The translations under genes were made by a program, and so were the position numbers. From assembly GCA_947460175.1 (NCBI GenBank), contig CANHGW010000006.1, positions 39,569 to 103,568 on the forward strand: 64,000 nt of DNA, written 5' to 3'. Shown here one piece after another: positions 19,322-27,571 of this stretch (within the stretch, counting starts at the first letter, position 1; each line of letters starts with the position of its first letter). Under the pieces are notes generated by a model. The model had not been told where the DNA came from, searched no databases, and saw only the letters and a program-made list of their open reading frames with translations. This DNA is from Bacteroidota bacterium (lineage in GTDB: Bacteria; Bacteroidota; Bacteroidia; Chitinophagales; Chitinophagaceae).

Positions 19322-20353
19322 ATGAAAAAAATTACAATGATTGCGTTGATGTTAGTCGCATTTATGGGAACAAAAGCACAGGTGATGTATCCGTATAGTT
19401 TCACTAAATTAACTGCACCCTATGCCAATTTAGTAGGGGCTACTAACCTCACCTCAGGAGTTTCTTGGGATGATACTACGATAGTAGTACCTGTTGGTTT
19501 TAATTTTAAATGGGCGTTGGACAGTCGCATCGTAGACTCCATTGCTATTGATTCATACGGAATGCTTTATAAGCCTTCTGATTATGATGTAGTGAATGAT
19601 TTCCCTACTCGAATTATGATGCCTTATCAAGTAGATTTAGCTGATCGATCCTACAATACAAATCAAATCCCGGTTTCGCCTATTTCCTATCAAACTACAG
19701 GTAATCCTGGGAGTAAAATATGCAAAATAGAATTTAGAAATGCAGGTTTTTACAGTGATAGTACAGGAATGGATTCAACCAATTTTCAAATTTGGTTATA
19801 CGAAGGCTCGAATGTGATTGAATATCGATATGGTCCTCAATCGGTCGCTGATATTGCTACAAGTTTCGATGGAGAAAATGGGCCTTGGATTAATTTAACG
19901 TACCAAGCAACCATTAATCTCGCAAATCAGACTGTCACATTGGATACTTGTACATATATAGCCGGCAATGCATCTACGGCTGCTGCGGTTAATCCTACTA
20001 CAGCTGTCAATTTACTTTTGCCTCCATCTGATTTCGCATTTGTCGGTTTGCCTGATAATGGTCAGGTATTTCGATTTGCACCAAAATCAATCGGAGCATC
20101 TGTGAATGAAATTGAAGCACTCTTTGCAAGTATAAAAGTATATCCAACCCAATTCAATGAATCTGTGAACATTGAACATCAAGGGCAACTTGCATCAGTA
20201 ACTATGGTTGATATCAATGGAAAAATTATTTTATCAGAGAAAAATTTAGTGAATAAAACTCAACTCAATACATCATCGTTGAGCAAAGGAATCTATCTAT
20301 TGAAATTGACAGATTATAATTCCAATACTAAATCGTATAAATTGATAAAATAA
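19322..20353 (+). CDS. Secreted protein with T9SS type A sorting domain
   Basis: A 343-residue exported protein: Sec signal MKKITMIALMLVAFMGTKAQ, then a beta-rich domain of about 240 residues (VPVGFNFKWALDS, IDSYGMLYKP, NFQIWLYEGSNVIEYRYG) typical of uncharacterised Bacteroidota secreted proteins. A C-terminal Por-secretion tail follows: VYPTQFNESVNIEHQG, MVDINGKII, LSKGIYLLKL, SYKLIK. That tail routes it through the T9SS to the cell surface or medium. ATG 19322 chosen over TTG 19304, which lies inside the promoter box. The biochemical role is unknown. It converges with the next gene across 6 bp. Confidence 0.82.
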   Translation: MKKITMIALMLVAFMGTKAQVMYPYSFTKLTAPYANLVGATNLTSGVSWDDTTIVVPVGFNFKWALDSRIVDSIAIDSYGMLYKPSDYDVVNDFPTRIMMPYQVDLADRSYNTNQIPVSPISYQTTGNPGSKICKIEFRNAGFYSDSTGMDSTNFQIWLYEGSNVIEYRYGPQSVADIATSFDGENGPWINLTYQATINLANQTVTLDTCTYIAGNASTAAAVNPTTAVNLLLPPSDFAFVGLPDNGQVFRFAPKSIGASVNEIEALFASIKVYPTQFNESVNIEHQGQLASVTMVDINGKIILSEKNLVNKTQLNTSSLSKGIYLLKLTDYNSNTKSYKLIK

Positions 20354-20359
20354 ATATTT

Positions 20360-20761
20360 TTACTGATAATCTATATCAGCAGGGGATTCAGGTTCGATGT
20401 CAATATCAGCTTGAATCCCTTTTTCGTTTTGTTCTTGCAGGCTCAACATATCAGTATGTGTAGTTTGAAGCCATGTGCCACGTTGAAGTCGTAAAACTTG
20501 AATATGCAATTGATGATTTTTTTCTACTGAAGCCTCAAATTCTCCTGTTGGCATTGAAGGGTTTATAGTTAGTTCAAGGTCGTTTGAATGTTGTGTTATT
20601 TCAGCCAATGTTACATTGTGAAGATATTGCTCTTTCTTAGCGTTTCCTTCTTCGGTATGATGTGGTTTTTTGTAAAACTCAATCTTCAAATGACTAAAGT
20701 GTTGTTGGAAAGCTTGTTGTATTTCTTGTATGGTAGATGATGACTTTAAGATTAGTTTCAT
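20360..20761 (-). CDS. Conserved hypothetical protein, 133 residues
   Basis: A small cytosolic protein without signal or membrane segment, starting MKLILKSSSTIQEIQQAFQQ and ending in an acidic tail (DIDIEPESPADIDYQ). It has a His-rich segment near residue 35 (KPHHTEEGN). I recall similar unnamed proteins in Bacteroidota genomes but no function. A TACCTTTG promoter (20802-20809) with a TTTT -33 box and a Crp/Fnr-type palindrome (20834-20845) lie directly upstream, so it is probably a regulated single-gene unit. Confidence 0.7.
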   Translation of the reverse strand: MKLILKSSSTIQEIQQAFQQHFSHLKIEFYKKPHHTEEGNAKKEQYLHNVTLAEITQHSNDLELTINPSMPTGEFEASVEKNHQLHIQVLRLQRGTWLQTTHTDMLSLQEQNEKGIQADIDIEPESPADIDYQ

Positions 20762-20801
20762 GGTTTGAATTAATTTGTATTGATATTCATTTTTAATCTT
20801 A

Positions 20802-20832
20802 CAAAGGTATCTCTACTTATTGCATCAGAAAA
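20802..20832 (-). promoter_or_regulatory. Promoter of the 133-residue protein gene
   Basis: On the minus strand TTTT (20829-20832), a 19-base spacer and TACCTTTG (20802-20809) match the Bacteroidota promoter. The -7 box is 41 bases upstream of the ATG. Confidence 0.6.
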
Positions 20833-20833
20833 A

Positions 20834-20845
20834 TGATATAAATCA
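20834..20845. promoter_or_regulatory. Crp/Fnr-type palindrome TGAT-N4-ATCA
   Basis: TGATATAAATCA, flanked by A and T to give ATGAT-N4-ATCAT. It lies one base upstream of the -33 element of the minus-strand promoter; its centre is 30.5 bp from the first base of the -7 box, near the class II activator position. Confidence 0.5.
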
Positions 20846-20880
20846 TCTTATATATCTCACTACAGTTACTTTTATATAGA

Positions 20881-20968
20881 GTTTGCTTCCCCTTTCTGCC
20901 GCTAGGCAGGGATCCTCGCATTTACGATGTCAACTTTAATATCGTCTTTGCGAGGAACGAAGCAATCT
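20881..20968. repeat. Fold-back intergenic element (REP/MITE-like)
   Basis: A GC-richer island with nested inverted repeats. Outer arms are TTGCTTC (20883-20889) and GAAGCAA (20959-20965). Main arms are GATCCTCGCATTTACGAT (20911-20928) and ATCGTCTTTGCGAGGAAC (20941-20958), pairing at 14 of 18 positions. A perfect CTGCC-GCTA-GGCAG hairpin lies at 20896-20909. The segment CTTTGCGAGGAACGAAGCAA resembles a short repeat I recall as common between genes in Bacteroidota. Confidence 0.6.
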
Positions 20969-21027
20969 GAATTTATTACCGTAAGAAAACAACATGGACA
21001 ATCTAATCATATCAATGTTGTAGTAAC

Positions 21028-22404
21028 TTATTTACCCCAACCTAGCCAATCATTGGCATTTGCATAAACCATCAAGATGAGTAAAAATATCATGCCTGCT
21101 ATTTGTGCATACTCCAATATTTTTTCGTTGGGTTTGCGACGGGTTATCATTTCGTATAATGTAAACATCACATGACCGCCATCTAATGCAGGTATCGGCA
21201 ACAAATTCATGAAGGCTAATACGATGGATAAAAAAGCTGTCATACTCCAAAACGACTGCCAATCCCATACGCCAGGGAAGGCGTTGGCAATGGATTTGAA
21301 ACCGCCCAATCCTTTGTAAGCACCCGTTTTCGGATTCAAAATCATTTTAAATTGAGCAATATACATATTCAACTTCTCAATGGTTTTGTTCCAGCCAGCA
21401 GGGATAGATTCTATAAAGCCATACTTTTTGGTTTCGATTTTTAATAAACCAAGACTATCCATTTTTTTCAAGTCGTAAAAAATGGGAACAATTCCTAGTT
21501 TGCGATCATCCATGAATGAGGATGTAAGTTGTAACGTGTCTGTTTTTCTCAATACAGTTAATCGAGCAGAATCGCCAGTTGTGTTTTGTAATACGGTTCT
21601 GATTTCATCAAAGTAATTGACCGGTGTTCCATTGACTGCCAATACCACATCCCATTCTTTCAATCCAGCTTTCATAGCAGGTGTATTGTCAATGCCATCA
21701 AACGAACCAATCAATGCAGGTACACGAGGATCCATCATCATGGTACCTTTCTTTTTGCGACTAATCATATCGCCAATCAAACTTTCTGGAAATGTAAGAT
21801 TCACTTCTTGTTCATTGCGTAATATCTTGGCCGATTTGCCTGTGATAACAGCATAGGTAAGATTGTCAAAATATTCAATGGGTTTGCCATCTACAGCCAC
21901 TACTTTATCACCTTGTTGAAATCCTATTTTGTAAAAAATACTATCCTGAAAAGTAATACCATATTTCATCGATGAAATAGGTACTTTTTGTTCGCCCCAT
22001 ACAAATAAAACCATGGCATAAATAATAATAGCAACAATCACATTCATGATAATACCACCAAGCATGATAATCAATCGTTGCCAAGCTGGCTTGCTTCTGA
22101 ATTCCCAGTCTTTGGCAGGTTGTGCCATCGCTTCTTTATCCATGCTTTCATCTATCATGCCCGATATTTTTACGTAACCTCCTAGTGGTAGCCAGCCAAC
22201 TCCATATTCGGTATCACCTATTTTCTTTTTGAACAATGAAAACCATGGGTCAAAAAAGAGATAAAATTTTTCGACTCGACACCCAAACCACTTAGCGGTA
22301 ATATAATGTCCAAACTCATGGAGTATCACAAGGATACTCAATGCTAAAATTAATTGTCCGGCTTTTACACCAACTACAGCCCAGTCTATTGCTAATAAAT
22401 GCAT
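21028..22404 (-). CDS. rseP: RIP metalloprotease RseP (site-2 protease)
   Basis: Intramembrane zinc protease of the S2P family that cleaves anti-sigma factors and remnant signal peptides in the inner membrane. The 458-residue chain has LHEFGHYITAKWFGCRVEKF (HExxH zinc site) in the first helix, two PDZ-like regions in the centre (around DKVVAVDGKPIEYFDNL and WDVVLAVNGTPVNYFDE) and FMNLLPIPALDGGHVMF in the third helix (third zinc ligand Asp). Length matches RseP with tandem PDZ domains. It follows dxr by 15 bp, the classical dxr-rseP gene order. Confidence 0.95.
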   Translation of the reverse strand: MHLLAIDWAVVGVKAGQLILALSILVILHEFGHYITAKWFGCRVEKFYLFFDPWFSLFKKKIGDTEYGVGWLPLGGYVKISGMIDESMDKEAMAQPAKDWEFRSKPAWQRLIIMLGGIIMNVIVAIIIYAMVLFVWGEQKVPISSMKYGITFQDSIFYKIGFQQGDKVVAVDGKPIEYFDNLTYAVITGKSAKILRNEQEVNLTFPESLIGDMISRKKKGTMMMDPRVPALIGSFDGIDNTPAMKAGLKEWDVVLAVNGTPVNYFDEIRTVLQNTTGDSARLTVLRKTDTLQLTSSFMDDRKLGIVPIFYDLKKMDSLGLLKIETKKYGFIESIPAGWNKTIEKLNMYIAQFKMILNPKTGAYKGLGGFKSIANAFPGVWDWQSFWSMTAFLSIVLAFMNLLPIPALDGGHVMFTLYEMITRRKPNEKILEYAQIAGMIFLLILMVYANANDWLGWGK

Positions 22405-22419
22405 GTTTTTTTCTAAAGT

Positions 22420-23568
22420 TTAAATAAGTGAAGATGCGTATTTACGTGTCTCTGTATTGCTTTCTATATAATCGTTGAGGCCAGGTAGTGCGATATGGCT
22501 TATTTTCCCAAGACATTTCTCGATGATGTCACTCATTTCAAGAAAACTAATTTTATTTCTTAGAAAAGCATCTACCACTACTTCATTGGCTGCATTGAGT
22601 ATACAGGGCGCATTGCCACCTTGATACATAGCATCTTTTGCAAGTGCAAGATTACGGAAAGTTTTTGTATCTGGCGCTTCAAACGTGAGTGAAGGATAAT
22701 TTTTAAATTCTAATCGCTTGTGATTATTCTTGATACGATTTGGAAAGCCCATTGCATATTGTATAGGGAGTTTCATATCAGGCAAACCCATTTGAGCTTT
22801 AACACTACCATCTTCAAACTGTACCATGGAGTGAATAATGGATTGTGGATGTACCAATACATCAATTTGATCATTCTCTAAGCCAAACAACCATTTTGCT
22901 TCGATCATCTCCAAGCCTTTGTTCATCAAACTGGCCGAATCAATGGTAATTTTAGCACCCATTGCCCAATTAGGATGTTGCAAGGCATGATCTTTTTTTA
23001 CATTGATCAGGTAATTTGGTTTTTTACCTAAAAAAGGACCACCAGAGGCAGTTAATATAATTTTTTCAATAGCGTTTTGATGTTCACCAACCAAACATTG
23101 AAAAATAGCAGAATGTTCGCTGTCAACAGGTATCAGTAGGGATTTGTGTTTAATAACCATTTGAGTCACTAAATCGCCTGCTACTACAAGGGTTTCTTTG
23201 TTGGCCAATGCAATTTGTTTGCCCGCTTCAATGGCGGCCAAGGTAGAAGACAAGCCAGCATAGCCAACGATGGCTGCCAACATAAGGTCGTATACATCAC
23301 TTGCAGCAACTTCTATCAAAGCTTTTTCGCCTGCATATACTTTGATTCCAAGAGGTGATAAAGCATTATTTATCTTGCTATACAAGGTTTCATTGCTAAT
23401 AACGACTATGTTGGGTTTGAATTCTATCGCTTGCTCAATCAATAAGTCAACATTGTTATGCGCTGTGATAACCTCTGCTGAAAATAAGGTGGGATTTTCT
23501 CGGATGACTTCTAATGTTTGGGTTCCAATAGAACCCGTGCTGCCATATACGGCGATTCTTTTACTCAT
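22420..23568 (-). CDS. dxr: 1-deoxy-D-xylulose 5-phosphate reductoisomerase
   Basis: Second enzyme of the MEP isoprenoid pathway, converting DXP to MEP with NADPH. The 382-residue product shows the Rossmann motif GSTGSIGTQTLEV (about 9-21), NKETLVVAGDLV, the catalytic flexible loop region HPNWAMGAKITIDSASLMNK and EMIEAKW metal-site residues. VDSEHSAIFQCL is the substrate-binding segment. Length is near E. coli Dxr (398). It is the first gene of a dxr-rseP operon and is divergent from a lipoprotein gene across 133 bp. Its presence shows that isoprenoids, such as UbiA donor substrates, come from the MEP route. Confidence 0.97.
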   Translation of the reverse strand: MSKRIAVYGSTGSIGTQTLEVIRENPTLFSAEVITAHNNVDLLIEQAIEFKPNIVVISNETLYSKINNALSPLGIKVYAGEKALIEVAASDVYDLMLAAIVGYAGLSSTLAAIEAGKQIALANKETLVVAGDLVTQMVIKHKSLLIPVDSEHSAIFQCLVGEHQNAIEKIILTASGGPFLGKKPNYLINVKKDHALQHPNWAMGAKITIDSASLMNKGLEMIEAKWLFGLENDQIDVLVHPQSIIHSMVQFEDGSVKAQMGLPDMKLPIQYAMGFPNRIKNNHKRLEFKNYPSLTFEAPDTKTFRNLALAKDAMYQGGNAPCILNAANEVVVDAFLRNKISFLEMSDIIEKCLGKISHIALPGLNDYIESNTETRKYASSLI

Positions 23569-23663
23569 GAAGGGTTGAAAACGATTTCTTAAGGGGTTAA
23601 AGTTACTACAATATCAAGAATAATAAGTTTATACATTTTTTTTAACGCCAATTTAAACTTCGA

Positions 23664-23671
23664 TACCTTTG
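23664..23671 (+). promoter_or_regulatory. -7 promoter box of the first tandem lipoprotein
   Basis: TACCTTTG lies 30 bases upstream of ATG 23702, with a T-rich -33 region (about 23636-23644). Confidence 0.6.
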
Positions 23672-23701
23672 CTAAGTCTTAGTTAACAAATAATATAAAA
23701 A

Positions 23702-24529
23702 ATGAAATACACAAATTTTAAGCTTGGATTGGTAGCGATCGCACTAACAAGCAGTCTGATGTTTAGCTCATGTCGCAGAGATAAAAACAATAATACAGAC
23801 AATGACACTGAAATGGCAAGCGACAATTCAATAAGTGAATTTGCTTATAATGATGTAGGTAATATCGTCGATGATGCATCTGATAAAAAAACAGGCGACA
23901 ACTTAGGGAATTATAAAACGGCTAGCAATTGCGCTACTGTTACTCATGACACAGTTTCAAATCCAAAAACGATTACGATAGACTTTGGACCAACGAATTG
24001 TTTATGCAACGATGGTCGATACCGTAAAGGTCAAATATTGGTCTCTTATACTGGTAAATACAGAGATTCAGGTTCTGTACATACCATTACATTTAATAAC
24101 TATTATATCAATAATAATCATGTAATGGGGTCTAAACAAGTAAGCAATATGGGTAAAAATGCCAGCAATCAAAGCTATTTCAATATCAATGTGAATGGTT
24201 TGATTATAAAAGCAAGCAATGATTCTGTTTTATGGACTGCAAGTCGTGTACGCACATGGATACAAGGTGAAGCTACCCAAACTTGGGGCGATGATATCTA
24301 TGAAATTACGGGGAACGGAAGTGGACAACGCGCCAATGGCAATACGTGGACGATGAACATTATACAGCCGTTGGTCAAAGATTTAAGTTGTAATTGGATT
24401 TCGGAAGGTAAAATTGAATTACAACCAACTGGCAAAGCACTTCGTACCATTGATTTTGGAAACGGTAGTTGTGATAATCAAGCGACAGTTACCATTAACG
24501 GAAATGTCTATAACATTACGTTGAATTAA
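23702..24529 (+). CDS. Lipoprotein, tandem paralogue A
   Basis: A 275-residue lipoprotein with lipobox MFSSC, a hydrophilic Asn/Asp-rich linker and a beta-rich domain. The two paralogues share conserved stretches such as IDFGPTNCLCNDGRYRKGQI, NNHVMGSKQVSNMGKN and, at the end, GKIELQPTGKALRTIDFGNG followed by CDNQATVTING. Three conserved Cys (two in NCLCNDGR and one in CDNQA) may form disulfides. I recall this domain from Bacteroidota lipoproteins of unknown function, with one or more copies per genome. A -7 box lies 30 bp upstream. The second copy follows after 296 bp that hold three hairpins. Confidence 0.8.
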   Translation: MKYTNFKLGLVAIALTSSLMFSSCRRDKNNNTDNDTEMASDNSISEFAYNDVGNIVDDASDKKTGDNLGNYKTASNCATVTHDTVSNPKTITIDFGPTNCLCNDGRYRKGQILVSYTGKYRDSGSVHTITFNNYYINNNHVMGSKQVSNMGKNASNQSYFNINVNGLIIKASNDSVLWTASRVRTWIQGEATQTWGDDIYEITGNGSGQRANGNTWTMNIIQPLVKDLSCNWISEGKIELQPTGKALRTIDFGNGSCDNQATVTINGNVYNITLN

Positions 24530-24541
24530 AAAATCCAATAT

Positions 24542-24659
24542 ACCCCAAATTACGCAATAGGCTTTGACGAAGGAAAAGAATAGTGCGTTAGTTGGGGTTA
24601 CCCCGATTTAGTATTTGTTATCAGATTTTGCAAAAAGCTGATTTACAAATACTTAATCG
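24542..24659. repeat. Two consecutive imperfect inverted repeats between the lipoprotein paralogues
   Basis: First hairpin: CCCCAAATTACGCAATA against TAGTGCGTTAGTTGGGG (arms 24543-24559 and 24581-24597, about 14 of 17 paired). Second: CGATTTAGTATTTGTTATCAG (24604-24624) against CTGATTTACAAATACTTAATCG without its first-arm loop (24638-24659), nearly complete pairing over about 20 bp. Both lie upstream of a normal terminator. They look like a short structured intergenic element or RNA rather than coding DNA. Confidence 0.55.
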
Positions 24660-24696
24660 TTTCAGAATTTCAAATGCTGAATCTGGGTATTTATTC

Positions 24697-24731
24697 AAAT
24701 CCTGCAAAAAAATCATTTTTGCAGGATTTTT
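24697..24731 (+). terminator. Intrinsic terminator after lipoprotein A
   Basis: AAATCCTGCAAAAA (24697-24710) pairs perfectly with TTTTTGCAGGATTT (24716-24729) around a 5-base loop, followed by T residues. Works in both directions. Confidence 0.88.
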
Positions 24732-24825
24732 GATTTTTAGGAAGGAAAAATATTTTTTGTAAATAATTATACCAATTTACACATTTGTAGTACTTTTAGA
24801 CGTTTATAGAACAGAATTTCTTGAT

Positions 24826-25647
24826 ATGAATAAAAATAAACTGATTGTAGGCATAGCGATATTGGCTCTTAGCACATCCATGATTTTTACATCATGTGTT
24901 CGAGAACGTGATACTGATATCGAGTTGGCAAAAGACGAAGTGATAGGTGATTTTGTATACAGTGATGCTTTTCATATTGCTTCCGATGCTTCTACTAAAA
25001 ATACAGGTGAAAATTTGGCTAACTATAAAACAACGGGCTATTGCGCTTCATTGATACATGATACAATGAGCTCGCCACGTACCATGGTGATTGACTTTGG
25101 TGCATTGAATTGTATGTGCAATGATGGTCGTACACGTAGAGGTAAAATATTGGTTGCATATACCACCCATTTTTCTGATTCAAGTAACGTAATTAACTTC
25201 AATTTCGAAAATTATTTTGTGAATGATTACCATGTAATGGGTACACAAGTGGTAGAAAACAAAGGGCATAATCTTTTAGGCCAATCCTTTTTCTCTCAAG
25301 AAGTCGTTGGCAAAATATTGAAAGCAGATACAACCATTAAAGATACGTTGCAGTGGAATGCATCCCGTCAAATGACATGGGTAGCTGGTGAAGATACTCC
25401 TATGTGGTTTGACGATGTATACGAAACCATCGGTACAGGTAATGGTCGTGGTGTACGATATGAGTATTATGCTATGAATATTACACAACCACTCGTACGT
25501 GAAGTGATGTGTAGATATATCAAAGCAGGTAAAGTAGAATTACAACCACAAGGAAAAGCACTTCGCACAATTGATTATGGTAATGGCGAATGTGATAATC
25601 AAGCCTCAGCCGAGATTAATAATAAACGATACGCAGTAGATTTGTAG
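24826..25647 (+). CDS. Lipoprotein, tandem paralogue B
   Basis: A 273-residue paralogue of the preceding lipoprotein: lipobox MIFTSC, then the same blocks (IDFGALNCMCNDGRTRRGKI, NDYHVMGTQVVENKGHN, GKVELQPQGKALRTIDYGNG, ECDNQAS), aligning end to end with paralogue A. The linker after the Cys is shorter and lacks the Asn run. It has its own upstream region after a terminator and near-consensus TACTTTTA at about 24793, so the copies can be expressed separately. It is followed after 19 bp by a T9SS protein gene on the same strand, likely in one transcript. Function unknown. Confidence 0.8.
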   Translation: MNKNKLIVGIAILALSTSMIFTSCVRERDTDIELAKDEVIGDFVYSDAFHIASDASTKNTGENLANYKTTGYCASLIHDTMSSPRTMVIDFGALNCMCNDGRTRRGKILVAYTTHFSDSSNVINFNFENYFVNDYHVMGTQVVENKGHNLLGQSFFSQEVVGKILKADTTIKDTLQWNASRQMTWVAGEDTPMWFDDVYETIGTGNGRGVRYEYYAMNITQPLVREVMCRYIKAGKVELQPQGKALRTIDYGNGECDNQASAEINNKRYAVDL

Positions 25648-25666
25648 TTCACTAAAAACACTTTCT

Positions 25667-27490
25667 ATGTATAAATACCTACTTACATTATACATAGCTT
25701 GCTTTTGTGTTTTGAATATCAACGCGCAAAACTGGCAATCTGTTCCTGCAAACGATACGAATTGGTTTGTAATCAACAATACACCCTATAACCAAAGTGG
25801 TCGACTAAGAGTCGCATGGCTAGATTCTTCAATAAGTATTGGAAGTATTACTACAAACTATTTTTATCCCTCATTAAGGATGAATTCAATAGGTTGTTTG
25901 GATACAGCAGGTGCATCTTGGCTTGGTAAGAAGTATACAAGAAATCAAGTAACTGGTGAAGAGCAATATTATAATTTGTTCAATGATACAATAATCCTTA
26001 AAACAAAATCGGGACTCAATGACACTTGGATAGTGGTATCAGATACTTCAGGTATAGATATAGTAGCAACTGTAATTTCAGAAGGGGTGTTGGCGATAGA
26101 TGGAATGATGGACAGTATCAAATCAATTCAACTACAAGCGTTTCAATTGGGAAATCCCATTACACACGATTATAATACTCAACTAATATTGAGCAAAAAT
26201 CATGGATTTGTAAGAACCTTGGAATGGTACTCGTTTCCGTATTCATTGAATCTAAACTATCAATTTGTAGAATCATTTACAATTGGTCACAACAGGTTGG
26301 ATAAGATAAAGACTATGATTTCATTGAATGAATCAAAATCAAAGTATACGCCAGGCAATGAGTGGATTACTGAATTATCTTTAAATCCATTTCCATCTTC
26401 AAGCCTCACGACATATACGTATGATTCAATTATTAGTTTAATAGATACCAGTATTGGATATAGAATCATATTTCAAAGAAAGCGAAAAGTGAATGACTTT
26501 CAGAATTCAACACAGACAATATATGATTCAATTTTGACCGAATTGAAAGATACAACTATCGTGTTGACAAATCACTTAGTAAATATCTTACCCGAATATA
26601 TAGATTATGAATTTGGATATCATCCTAATTTTATTACAGACATAAATGGGGTTTCAATTTATCATAACTACATAACTTATGGTTGCAATCAACAATTAAA
26701 ATTAGAAAAGAAATTCATGGATTTTTATTCTATCCATCACGAGAGTAATGGATGTATTCAATTTGCTACTACTATGGTCTTTCCAATATATAAAGAACAT
26801 ATCGATGTTATTCTTGAAGAGGGCTTTGGTTTGCAATATCAATTTCAAACAGACAATTTTGCACAAATGAGTGAGTTCAAGTATACGTATTACAATATCA
26901 ATGGTTGTTTAAGCGGTGCAAAGTATAATATATTGTTGCCTGCAGATGCGTTGTATTTAGAAGCTACAAAGTCTAATCAGCATCAAGTTAGTATAAACTG
27001 GCAAACTACGAATGAGCATAATGTGAGTCATTTTGAATTGGAGCGTAGTATAGATGGTATTCATTTTTTAACTATACAGCAAATAGCATCTCAAGGAAAT
27101 AATGTAAATAGCAATTTATATTCATTGTATGATGATGTGTCTAATTTAAAAAGTACTCTTTACTATAGGATAAAAATGGTGGATATAGATGGTCAGATCA
27201 ACTATTCAAATACTGCTTTTGTTCACTTAAACTCTTTAGAAAAACAACAAGTTTTCCCAACACTATTTTCAACTAAAATTACAGTTGCAGGTTTGAAAAA
27301 AGAAAATGCATATACAATTCAACTTACTGATATCTATGGTAGAATTGTATATAATACAATGCAAGAATCAACTAATCTTGGCCAAGTTGTATTAACTCAA
27401 ATTGACCATTTAGCGAAAGGAAATTATATTCTTATTTGCCTTGATGAAGATGGAATTGTAATAAGAGAAAAAGTAACGAAAGTGGAGTAG
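25667..27490 (+). CDS. Large secreted protein with T9SS type A sorting domain
   Basis: A 607-residue exported protein: Sec signal MYKYLLTLYIACFCVLNINAQ and a long beta-rich N-terminal part (to about residue 430) with no family I recognise. A fibronectin type III-like domain follows (HQVSINWQTTNEHNVSHFEL, YRIKMVDIDGQINYS), then a C-terminal T9SS tail (VFPTLFSTKITVAGL, LTDIYGRIV, LAKGNYILICL). The EHNVSHFELERSIDG stretch is a frequent linker domain just before such tails. Likely surface-exposed or released. It lies 19 bp after lipoprotein B and ends at a bidirectional terminator shared with mdh. Confidence 0.78.
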   Translation: MYKYLLTLYIACFCVLNINAQNWQSVPANDTNWFVINNTPYNQSGRLRVAWLDSSISIGSITTNYFYPSLRMNSIGCLDTAGASWLGKKYTRNQVTGEEQYYNLFNDTIILKTKSGLNDTWIVVSDTSGIDIVATVISEGVLAIDGMMDSIKSIQLQAFQLGNPITHDYNTQLILSKNHGFVRTLEWYSFPYSLNLNYQFVESFTIGHNRLDKIKTMISLNESKSKYTPGNEWITELSLNPFPSSSLTTYTYDSIISLIDTSIGYRIIFQRKRKVNDFQNSTQTIYDSILTELKDTTIVLTNHLVNILPEYIDYEFGYHPNFITDINGVSIYHNYITYGCNQQLKLEKKFMDFYSIHHESNGCIQFATTMVFPIYKEHIDVILEEGFGLQYQFQTDNFAQMSEFKYTYYNINGCLSGAKYNILLPADALYLEATKSNQHQVSINWQTTNEHNVSHFELERSIDGIHFLTIQQIASQGNNVNSNLYSLYDDVSNLKSTLYYRIKMVDIDGQINYSNTAFVHLNSLEKQQVFPTLFSTKITVAGLKKENAYTIQLTDIYGRIVYNTMQESTNLGQVVLTQIDHLAKGNYILICLDEDGIVIREKVTKVE

Positions 27491-27519
27491 GGCAATTCTT
27501 GAAAAAAAATACAAATAAA

Positions 27520-27550
27520 AAAACAGGACCATTTCTAGTCCTGATTTTTT
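27520..27550. terminator. Bidirectional terminator between the T9SS gene and mdh
   Basis: CAGGAC (27524-27529) pairs with GTCCTG (27538-27543) around an 8-base loop, with an A run on the left and a T run on the right. It serves the convergent genes on both sides. Confidence 0.8.
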
Positions 27551-27571
27551 TATATTTAGTAAAATTTTTAA

